Shown here in pieces: positions 52,427 through 59,333 of a stretch of 64,000 nt of DNA (the first letter of the stretch is position 1; every line of letters starts with the position of its first letter). Location of the stretch: positions 157,487 through 221,486 of the forward strand of contig NZ_JAJEWM010000005.1 in the NCBI RefSeq assembly GCF_020687685.1, given 5' to 3'. Below the pieces are notes generated by a model, which saw only the letters and a list, made by a program, of their open reading frames with translations, had not been told where the DNA came from and ran no database searches. This DNA is from Tessaracoccus sp. OS52 (GTDB lineage: Bacteria > Actinomycetota > Actinomycetes > Propionibacteriales > Propionibacteriaceae). A program made the translations under genes and the position numbers.

Positions 52427-52663
52427 TCAGAAGGCCGAGGGCCTGGCGGTGTAGCCGGCCTTGGCGACGGCCGCGACGATGTCGTCGACGGAGACGAGCG
52501 ACGCGTCGTGATCCACCTCGATGCGGGCCGAGGCGAAGTGGACCTCCACGCGGGAGACACCGGGGAGGCGTCCGACCTGCTTCTCGATCTTGGCGACGCA
52601 GGAGGGGCAGGAGAAGCCCTCGGCGCGAAGGACGGTGTGGGTGGTGGTGGCTGTGGTTGCCAT
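52427..52663 (-). CDS. CopZ-like HMA metallochaperone
   Basis: 78 residues forming one heavy-metal-associated domain. The metal ligands are Cys19 and Cys22 in FSCPSC, with the usual LPGVSRVEVHFASARIEV second half and KAGYTARPSAF end. It binds a soft metal such as Cu(I) or Zn and would hand it to or from the P-type ATPase. AAAGGA ribosome site. The two genes are separated by a 93-base gap holding a hairpin. Confidence 0.88.
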   Translation of the reverse strand: MATTATTTHTVLRAEGFSCPSCVAKIEKQVGRLPGVSRVEVHFASARIEVDHDASLVSVDDIVAAVAKAGYTARPSAF

Positions 52664-52696
52664 GGTGGTGTTCCTTTCACTCGGTTGGATGTCTTG

Positions 52697-52739
52697 AACC
52701 TACGATCGGCGGCGACTTGGTTCCTTGACGCAGGTCAAG
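52697..52739 (-). promoter_or_regulatory. Fnr-type box at -41.5 of a candidate HMA/ATPase promoter
   Basis: CTTGACGCAGGTCAAG (52724-52739) is a perfect inverted repeat with TTGAC-N4-GTCAA. On the minus strand TAGGTT (52702-52697) can serve as the -10. The predicted start is then at 52690, and the box centre (52731.5) lies at -41.5, the class II Crp/Fnr position. The Crp/Fnr gene at 56035 has the matching recognition helix. The box is also 103 bases upstream of the divergent transaldolase. Confidence 0.5.
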
Positions 52740-52834
52740 CCGCCCCGGCCCCCCCTCCTGGGACTTTGAAGCCCCGGTGGGTGACCAGCGGGTCGCCTAG
52801 CATGGGAGGCACCCGCGTCGAAGGAGTGCACCCC

Positions 52835-53941
52835 ATGACTGACCGTCTGCAGGAACTGAGCAAGGCCGGCGTCTCCATCTGGCTGGATGACCTGTCCAGG
52901 GACCGGCTCGTGTCGGGGAACCTCGCCGAGCTGACCCGCACGCACAGCGTCGTCGGCGTCACCAGCAACCCGAGCATCTTCGCCAAGGCCCTGTCCGAGG
53001 GCGACGCCTACACCGAGCAGCTGCGCGGGCTCAAGGCCGCCGGCGCGGACAGCCCGGAGGACGTCATCACCACCCTCACCACCGACGACATCCGCGACGC
53101 CTGTGACCTGTTCCGCCCCATCTACGACGCCACGGGCGGCTACGACGGCAGGGTCTCCCTCGAGGTGGACCCGCGGCTCGCGCACGAGGTGGAACGCACC
53201 GTCGAGCAGGCGCACCAGTTGCACGCCCTCGTGGACCGCGAGAACCTGCACATCAAGATCCCTGCCACCGAGGCGGGCCTGAAGGCCATCACCGCCACGA
53301 TCGCGGCCGGGATCAGCGTGAACGTGACGCTCATCTTCTCCATCGAGCGGTACGAGCAGGTGCTCGACGCCTACCTGAGCGGCCTCGAGCAGGCCCAGCG
53401 CGACGGCGTCGACCTCAGCCGGATCCACTCGGTGGCGTCCATTTTCGTCTCCCGCAACGACGTCGAGGTGGACAAGCGGCTCGAGGCCATCGGCACCGAC
53501 GAAGCCCTCGCGCTGCGCGGCCGCGCCGCCCTGGCCATCTGCTGGCTGTGCCACGAGGTCTACCAGCGAGTGCTCGCCTCCGAGCGCTGGCAGGCCCTGG
53601 CCGCCGCCGGCGCCAACCGGCAGCGCCCGCTGTGGGCCTCCACCAGCACGAAGAACCCCGCCTACGCCGACGTGCTCTACGTCGAGGAGCTTGTCACGGC
53701 CGACTCGGTCAACACGATGCCGGAGAGCACCCTGATGGCCTTCGCCGACCACGGCGAGGTCCGCGGCGACACCGTCTCAGGCCGCCACCAGGAGGGGCAC
53801 CAGACGCTGGCCGCCGTCCGCGCCGTCGGCGTGGATCTGGACGACGCCTTCCGCGTGGTCGAGGAGGAGGGCGTGGCGAAGTTCATCGAGCCCTGGACCG
53901 AGCTCATCGACACCATGCGCCAGCAACTCGACGCGGTGTGA
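52835..53941 (+). CDS. tal: Transaldolase
   Basis: 368 residues. The Schiff-base lysine is Lys141 in LHIKIPAT, and the family markers GVTSNPSIFAKAL and RPLWASTSTKNPAY are present. It transfers dihydroxyacetone units between sugar phosphates in the non-oxidative pentose phosphate pathway. It stands alone, whereas many actinobacteria have tkt-tal-zwf. The ATG at 52835 has a GAAGGAG ribosome site. Confidence 0.95.
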   Translation: MTDRLQELSKAGVSIWLDDLSRDRLVSGNLAELTRTHSVVGVTSNPSIFAKALSEGDAYTEQLRGLKAAGADSPEDVITTLTTDDIRDACDLFRPIYDATGGYDGRVSLEVDPRLAHEVERTVEQAHQLHALVDRENLHIKIPATEAGLKAITATIAAGISVNVTLIFSIERYEQVLDAYLSGLEQAQRDGVDLSRIHSVASIFVSRNDVEVDKRLEAIGTDEALALRGRAALAICWLCHEVYQRVLASERWQALAAAGANRQRPLWASTSTKNPAYADVLYVEELVTADSVNTMPESTLMAFADHGEVRGDTVSGRHQEGHQTLAAVRAVGVDLDDAFRVVEEEGVAKFIEPWTELIDTMRQQLDAV

Positions 53942-53959
53942 CCTCCAGGCGGTCCGAGG

Positions 53960-54421
53960 TCAGCGGGCGAGGATCACCGCGGTGCCGTAGGCGGTGACCT
54001 CGGAGACCGTCTCGGAGACCTGCCCGCCGTCGAAGGACAGCCCGACCACGCCGTCGGCGCCGGCCTCGACCGCCTGCGCGACCATGGCCGCGACGGCATC
54101 CTGCCGCACCGAAGTGTTCACGAACGCCATCTCCGGGTGATGGGCAAGGTCCCGCGGGCGGGAAACCACCCCGAACACCACCCCGACCACGGAGTGGATG
54201 CGCATCCCCGGGAGCTCGTTCGTGGTGGACACTGGCAGGTCGAACTGCCGGAACCGGGGGTCGCGTGGCTCGATGTCGGGTCCCGCCGTCGGGGGGATCG
54301 GCGCCGACGGTGCCGGCGTCAGCGCGGACGGGGCGGACGGTCCCAGGGGGCCACGGTAGGACGGGTCCCCGGCCGGCGCGAACGCGCCGGGCACGGCCGG
54401 GGGCTGCTGCGGGTGGATCAT
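53960..54421 (-). CDS. YbjQ/UPF0145-like protein with proline-rich N-terminal extension
   Basis: 153 residues. The C-terminal part (about 62-153) matches the YbjQ family (VSTTNELPGMRIHSVVGVVFG, then A(D)GVVGLSFDGG and TAYGTAVIL), which forms pentamers of unknown role. The first 55 residues are an added Pro/Ala/Ser-rich region. The start at 54421 is chosen as the first ATG of the continuous family frame; later starts would remove the extension. It is divergent from lysS by about 97 bases. Confidence 0.78.
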   Translation of the reverse strand: MIHPQQPPAVPGAFAPAGDPSYRGPLGPSAPSALTPAPSAPIPPTAGPDIEPRDPRFRQFDLPVSTTNELPGMRIHSVVGVVFGVVSRPRDLAHHPEMAFVNTSVRQDAVAAMVAQAVEAGADGVVGLSFDGGQVSETVSEVTAYGTAVILAR

Positions 54422-54518
54422 GGGCGCCAGCCTAGCGAGCAGCCGGGAGCAGATGGGCGACGTCGGCCCGGCTTCGCGGGAAGCGGAAGCAGGGTGTCCA
54501 ACCGGTAGGATTCGGGTC

Positions 54519-56030
54519 GTGACTGACCAGACGCCCATCCCCACCAGCAGCGACTCCGAACAGACCGCCATCCGCAAGGAGAAGCGCGCCCGGTTGCTGT
54601 CGGAGGGCCGCGAGCCCTACCCCGCGGACCTGAGCCGCAGCCACACCCTGGCCGAGGTACGCCGGATCTGGGGGCACCTCGAGGCCGGTGAGGAGACCGA
54701 CGACGTGGTCAGCATCGGCGGCCGCGTCGTGTTCGTGCGCAACACCGGCAAGCTGTGCTTCGCGACGCTGCAGGACGGCTTCACGCTCGACCACAACGGT
54801 GAGCGGCTGCAGGTCATGCTGTCGCTGGGTGAGGTGGGCGAGGAGAAGCTGGCCCGCTGGAAGTCCGACGTCGACCTCGGTGACCACGTCTGGGTCACCG
54901 GCCGCGTGATCGCCTCCAAGCGCGGCGAGTTGTCTGTGATGGCCACCGACTGGCGGATGGCCAACAAGGCGCTGCGTCCGCTGCCGGCGCTCCACAAGGA
55001 CCTCTCCGACGAGGCGCGCGTGCGCCGTCGCTACGTGGACCTGATCGCCCGCGAGGAGGCCCGCTCCATGGTGCGCACCCGGGCCACCATCACCCGCGCC
55101 ATCCGCGAGACGCTGCACGACCAGGGCTACATCGAGGTCGAGACCCCGCAGCTGCAGCTGATCCACGGCGGCGCCACGGCCCGGCCGTTCCACACGCACC
55201 TGAACGCGTTCAACCTGGACATGAGCCTGCGGATCGCGCTGGAGCTGCACCTGAAGCGGACGATGGTGGGCGGCGCCGACCGCGTCTACGAGATGGGCCG
55301 GGTCTTCCGCAACGAGGGCATCGACTCCTCCCACTCAGCGGAGTTCACCATGCTCGAGGCCTACATGAGCTGGGGTGACCAGCGGACCATCGCGCGGCTG
55401 ATCCAGGACATCGTGGTGGCCGTGGCCGACGCCGTCGGCTCCCGCCAGGTGACCACGGACAAGGGCGTCATCGACCTCGACGGCGAGTGGCAGTGGCTCT
55501 CGATGTTCCCGGCCCTGTCGGAGAAGGTCGGCGAGACCGTCACCGTCGAGACGCCGCTGGCGGAGCTGCGGCGGATCGCCGACGCACACGACGTCGAGTA
55601 CGACCCGGTGTGGCAGGCCGACAAGTTCGCCATCGAACTGTTCGGTGACCTGGTGGAGCCGGAGCTCATCCAGCCGACGTTCGTCTACGACTACCCCTCG
55701 ATCGCCCAGCCACTGGCCCGGCCGCACCGGAGCGATGAGGGCAAGGTCGAGGCCTGGGACCTGATCATCGGCGGCATGGAGCGCGGCACCGGCTTCACCG
55801 AGCTCATCGACCCCGTCATCCAGCGGCAGGTCCTGACCGACCAGTCGCTGCGGGCCGCGGCCGGCGACGCCGAGGCGATGCAACTCGACGAGGACTTCCT
55901 CGAGGCGCTCGAGTACGGCGTGCCCCCGATGGGCGGAATGGGGCTGGGGATCGACCGGCTCGTCATGCTGTTCACCGGCGTCGGCATCCGGGAGACCATC
56001 CTCTACCCGTTGCTGCGCCCGCAGGGCTGA
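54519..56030 (+). CDS. lysS: Class II lysyl-tRNA synthetase
   Basis: 503 residues. The anticodon-binding OB domain (about 55-170) is followed by the class II catalytic core with motif 2 (YEMGRVFRNEGIDSSHSAEFTMLEAY) and motif 3 (GGMGLGIDRLVMLF). The GTG at 54519 gives the normal length; longer in-frame reading has no ribosome site. It is convergent with the Crp/Fnr gene, four bases apart, across the palindrome CTGACCGGTCAG. Confidence 0.95.
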   Translation: MTDQTPIPTSSDSEQTAIRKEKRARLLSEGREPYPADLSRSHTLAEVRRIWGHLEAGEETDDVVSIGGRVVFVRNTGKLCFATLQDGFTLDHNGERLQVMLSLGEVGEEKLARWKSDVDLGDHVWVTGRVIASKRGELSVMATDWRMANKALRPLPALHKDLSDEARVRRRYVDLIAREEARSMVRTRATITRAIRETLHDQGYIEVETPQLQLIHGGATARPFHTHLNAFNLDMSLRIALELHLKRTMVGGADRVYEMGRVFRNEGIDSSHSAEFTMLEAYMSWGDQRTIARLIQDIVVAVADAVGSRQVTTDKGVIDLDGEWQWLSMFPALSEKVGETVTVETPLAELRRIADAHDVEYDPVWQADKFAIELFGDLVEPELIQPTFVYDYPSIAQPLARPHRSDEGKVEAWDLIIGGMERGTGFTELIDPVIQRQVLTDQSLRAAAGDAEAMQLDEDFLEALEYGVPPMGGMGLGIDRLVMLFTGVGIRETILYPLLRPQG

Positions 56031-56034
56031 CCGG

Positions 56035-56739
56035 TCAGGCTTCCGCGGACAGCGCCAGCAGCGCGTCCAGGTCCTTGATGGTGAGCAGGCCACGGGTCTC
56101 CTCGACCACCACGCCCGAGTCGGCGAGCCGCCGGAGCTGCCGGCTGAGTGACTCCGGCGTCGTGTCCAGCAGGGAGGCGATGTCCTTCTTCGCAAGCGGC
56201 AGCTTGACGCTCAACCCTCCCGGCCCGCGCTTGGCGGGCAGGCTCATCAGGTAGTCCGCGAGCCGCGAGGACACGTCGCCGGAGATGACCGACGCCAGGC
56301 GCGCCTCGGTCTCCTCGAGCCGTTGGCTGATGCCCTGCAGCATCCGCAGCCCGACGCTGGGGTGGCGCTCGACCAGCTTGCCGACGTCGGCGTGGCGGAA
56401 CACGCACATGCTGCCGTCGTCGAGTGCGACGGCGTGGTGGTCCGGTCGGGCGCCCGAGAGGAACGCTGACTCCCCGACGAAGTCCCCCGGCTCCAGCACC
56501 CGCACGATCTGCTCGTGCCCCTCCGCGCTGATCCGCGTGATCTTCAGCCTGCCGGTGTGGACCACCATCAACTGCGACACATCGGAGCCGGCGGTGTAGA
56601 TGGCCTCGTTCCTGACCATGCGGGTCGGCCTGGCGAGCTCGGCAACCTGCTCCTGCTCGCTGCGGGACAGCCCCTGGAACAGCGGCACCCGCGCCACGCA
56701 CAGGTCGTCGTCGGGAATCACGTTCAGTCTGGTCACCAC
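56035..56739 (-). CDS. Crp/Fnr-family regulator with an Fnr-type recognition helix
   Basis: 234 residues. The cyclic-nucleotide-binding-like beta-roll (about 15-130), dimer helix (about 130-150) and winged helix (about 165-230). The recognition helix reads PESLSRQLRRL. Glu196, Ser199 and Arg200 take the places of the E-xx-SR triad by which Fnr reads TTGA half-sites, unlike the R-E-xxx-R of Crp. Only Cys14 and Cys112 are present, too few for an Fnr 4Fe-4S cluster. A fitting site lies at 52724. Confidence 0.88.
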   Translation of the reverse strand: MVTRLNVIPDDDLCVARVPLFQGLSRSEQEQVAELARPTRMVRNEAIYTAGSDVSQLMVVHTGRLKITRISAEGHEQIVRVLEPGDFVGESAFLSGARPDHHAVALDDGSMCVFRHADVGKLVERHPSVGLRMLQGISQRLEETEARLASVISGDVSSRLADYLMSLPAKRGPGGLSVKLPLAKKDIASLLDTTPESLSRQLRRLADSGVVVEETRGLLTIKDLDALLALSAEA

Positions 56740-56775
56740 GTTGGCCTCCTCGGGCCATTATCGCCCCTGCCCCGA

Positions 56776-56928
56776 GCCGACGGTGGCGCCACCGCTCCGG
56801 TGGTTTGCCACCGCTCCGCCGGTTCGCCACCCTTCCGGTGGTTCGCCACCCCCACAGCGGTGGCGCGGGCGGCGGACGGTGGCGAAGGCGGCCGACGGTG
56901 GCGCGGGCGGCCGACGGTGGCGCCCACC
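56776..56928. repeat. Inverted pair of 19-bp tandem repeat arrays
   Basis: Three 19-base units of the type ACCGCTCCGGTGGTTTGCC (56791-56809, 56810-56828, 56829-56847) are followed by three units of the type GGTGGCGCGGGCGGCCGAC (56859-56915). The two sets are related in inverted orientation. GCCGACGGTGGCGCC flanks both outer edges, and GGTGGCGCCACC at 56782-56793 is a perfect palindrome. The period is not a multiple of three, which argues against a coding repeat. The array fills most of the gap between the divergent Crp/Fnr and TetR genes. Confidence 0.85.
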
Positions 56929-56974
56929 TCCGCGCCGGCGCCCGTCCGGGAGCAAGAAAAGTCTCGACTCCCTC

Positions 56975-57003
56975 TTGATGAGTGAGTCCTCACTCATTAC
57001 AGT
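56975..57003 (+). promoter_or_regulatory. Promoter of the TetR/ABC exporter operon, apparently leaderless
   Basis: TTGATG (56975-56980), 17 bases, TACAGT (56998-57003). The predicted transcription start, seven bases on, is the GTG of the TetR gene at 57010, and no ribosome site precedes that GTG. Confidence 0.6.
56978..56997 (+). promoter_or_regulatory. TetR operator inside the promoter spacer
   Basis: ATGAGTGAGTCCTCACTCAT: nine-base perfect arms around a two-base centre. It fills the space between the -35 and -10 elements, so repressor binding would directly exclude RNA polymerase. TetR autoregulators of ABC exporters commonly use such sites. Confidence 0.85.
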
Positions 57004-57009
57004 TGCTCC

Positions 57010-57594
57010 GTGACCCGAGCCACCCCCATGCCTCCCGAACAGCGCCGCGCTGCCATCGTCGAGGCCGCCCTGCCCCTGCTGGCCAAGCATGGGCCGGAGC
57101 TGACCACCCGCATGGTGGCCGAGGCCGCAGGGGTCGCCGAGGGAACTCTGTTCCGCGCGTTCCCCACGCTCCAGGAACTCCTGGCGGCCACCTACTCGGC
57201 GTACCTGTCGGGCGAGCGGCTCGCCGAGCGACTGGCGGAGGTGGATCCGGGCGACACGCTGGAGGCCACGACGTCGGCGGCCCTGGGTGCGCTGGCCGAC
57301 TACATCGAGTCGGTGCACTTCGCACTCCGCCCGCCGCCCAAGCAGCAGGGCGACACCGCACCGCACCTGCGGCAGGCCAAGAGCGACTACCTGGCCCGGA
57401 TGTCGGACGTGCGTGATTGGCTCGTGCGCATCCTCAGCCCCCACACAGCAGAACTCAAGATCAGCCCGGAGAGCTACGCCCACTTCCTCATGACCCTCTC
57501 GATCGGCCAGCACATGGGCCGTCCCGCGGGGATCCAGATCGATGACATCACAGACTTCGCGCTGAACGGCGCCCGACGAAGGACCACCGCATGA
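57010..57594 (+). CDS. TetR-family repressor of the ABC exporter operon
   Basis: 194 residues. The N-terminal helix-turn-helix (AAIVEAALPLLAKHGPELTTRMVAEAAGVAEGTLFRAFPTLQELL) is followed by a divergent ligand-binding domain. The stop overlaps the first exporter gene (ATGA), and a 20-base palindrome lies 13 bases upstream. It is therefore a local autoregulated repressor, released by a compound the exporter probably pumps. GTG start, apparently leaderless. Confidence 0.93.
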   Translation: MTRATPMPPEQRRAAIVEAALPLLAKHGPELTTRMVAEAAGVAEGTLFRAFPTLQELLAATYSAYLSGERLAERLAEVDPGDTLEATTSAALGALADYIESVHFALRPPPKQQGDTAPHLRQAKSDYLARMSDVRDWLVRILSPHTAELKISPESYAHFLMTLSIGQHMGRPAGIQIDDITDFALNGARRRTTA

Positions 57595-59333
57595 TCGGTC
57601 AACTCGTACGGTTGATCAACCGCTATGTCCGCCCCTACTGGGGGCTGATCACCATGGTCGTGATCCTCCAGGTGATCGCGACCCTGATGTCGCTGTACCT
57701 GCCCACCCTGAACGCCCGCATCATCGACGAGGGCGTGGTCACCGGCGATGTCGCGTTCATCTGGGGTACCGGTGGCGTGATGCTGCTGCTGTCCCTCGTG
57801 CAGGGCGCGGCCCAGGTGGGTGCGGTCTACTTCGGGGCGCGGACGGCAATGCTGTTCGGCCGCGACGTCCGCGGCGCGGTCTTCGGCCGCGCGCTCAGCT
57901 TCTCAGCCCGGGAACTCAACCAGTTCGGGGCGCCGTCGCTGATCACCCGCACCACCAACGACGTCCAGCAGGTCCAGATGCTCGTGCTGATGACCTGCGT
58001 CATGCTGATCGGCGCGCCCATCACCATGGTGGGCGGCGTCGTCATGGCGCTGCGCGAGGACGCCGGCCTGAGCTGGATCATCCTGGCCGCCGTCGTCGTG
58101 CTGGGCGCCGGCATCAGCCTCCTGCTGGTGAACCTGGGCCCGCTGTTCCAGCAGATGCAGACCCGCATCGACACCCTCAACCGGGTGCTGCGAGAACAGA
58201 TCACCGGAATCCGGGTGGTGCGCGCCTTCGTCCGCGAGGACCACGAAGCCAGCCGCTTCGAGCGCGCCAACGCCCAGCTGACGGACACGACGGTCAGCGT
58301 CGGCCGCTGGATGGCGCTCCTGTTCCCGTTCGTCGGGTTCGTCATGAACATCTCGACAGTCGGCGTGATGTGGTTCGGCGGGCTGCGCATGGACAGTGGC
58401 GACATCCAGATCGGTCAGCTCACCGCCTTCATCGCCTACCTCATGCAGATCCTGATGTCGGTGATGATGACCACGATGCTCATGGTCATGGCCCCCCGCG
58501 CCGCCGTCTGCGCGGACCGCATCATGGAGGTCCTGGAGACCAGGTCCTCGGTCGCTCCCCCGGAGAACCCCGTCACACCTGGCATCGAGCGCGGCCACGT
58601 CGTCTTCGACTGCGTGAGCTTCGCCTACCCGGGTGCCGAGGAGCCGGTGCTCAAGGACCTCAGCTTCGAACTGCTCCCTGGCCGCACCACGGCCGTCATC
58701 GGCTCCACGGGATCGGGCAAGACCACCCTGGTGAGCCTCATCCCCCGCCTGTTCGACGCCACCGGCGGCAGCGTGCGGGTGGACGGCGTCGACGTCCGCG
58801 ACATGGACCCCGACACCCTCTGGGCCCGCGTCGGGCTGGTGCCGCAGAAGCCCTACCTGTTCACCGGCACCGTGGCGAGCAACCTGCGCTACGGCAGGCC
58901 CGACGCCTCCGACGAGGAGATCTGGCGGGCGCTGGAGATCGCGCAGGCCTCCGACTTCGTGTCCGAGCGCGAGGGCGGGCTGGAGTCATCGATCTCGCAG
59001 GGCGGCACCAACGTCTCCGGCGGGCAGCGCCAGCGCCTCGCCATCGCCCGTGCCCTCGTGAAGGACCCCGAGATCTACATCTTCGACGACTCGTTCTCAG
59101 CCCTCGACGTCGCCACCGACGGCCGGCTCCGAGCGGCGCTGGACCCGACCATCAGCGACAAGGCGGTGCTGGTGGTGGCACAGCGCGTAACCACCATCAA
59201 GCGGGCCGACGAGATCCTGGTGCTTGAGCACGGGGAGATCGTCGGACGCGGTACCCACGAGGAGTTGCTCGCGGACTGCAGCACCTACCAGGAGATCGTC
59301 GAATCCCAGCTGAGCGCGGCGGAGGCAGCATGA
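57591..59333 (+). CDS. ABC exporter subunit A (degenerate nucleotide site)
   Basis: 580 residues: six-helix membrane domain (about 10-310) fused to an ATPase. Walker A is GSTGSGKT and the signature VSGGQRQR is canonical. However, Walker B ends IFDDS (Asp in place of the catalytic Glu) and the switch His is Gln (VVAQRVTT). These are the changes seen in the degenerate half of heterodimeric exporters such as TM287/288. It acts with the next gene product, likely in drug or lipid export. Confidence 0.92.
   Translation: MIGQLVRLINRYVRPYWGLITMVVILQVIATLMSLYLPTLNARIIDEGVVTGDVAFIWGTGGVMLLLSLVQGAAQVGAVYFGARTAMLFGRDVRGAVFGRALSFSARELNQFGAPSLITRTTNDVQQVQMLVLMTCVMLIGAPITMVGGVVMALREDAGLSWIILAAVVVLGAGISLLLVNLGPLFQQMQTRIDTLNRVLREQITGIRVVRAFVREDHEASRFERANAQLTDTTVSVGRWMALLFPFVGFVMNISTVGVMWFGGLRMDSGDIQIGQLTAFIAYLMQILMSVMMTTMLMVMAPRAAVCADRIMEVLETRSSVAPPENPVTPGIERGHVVFDCVSFAYPGAEEPVLKDLSFELLPGRTTAVIGSTGSGKTTLVSLIPRLFDATGGSVRVDGVDVRDMDPDTLWARVGLVPQKPYLFTGTVASNLRYGRPDASDEEIWRALEIAQASDFVSEREGGLESSISQGGTNVSGGQRQRLAIARALVKDPEIYIFDDSFSALDVATDGRLRAALDPTISDKAVLVVAQRVTTIKRADEILVLEHGEIVGRGTHEELLADCSTYQEIVESQLSAAEAA

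Noticed and set aside
52736..52760. C-rich stretch before transaldolase considered as a CsoR copper box
   Set aside because: The run of Cs is not flanked by the required inverted TACCC...GGGTA arms; the Fnr-type palindrome next to it is far cleaner.
56031..56042. CTGACCGGTCAG between lysS and the Crp/Fnr gene as a regulator site
   Set aside because: It includes the lysS stop and lies between two convergent 3' ends; a short chance palindrome or weak terminator is more likely.
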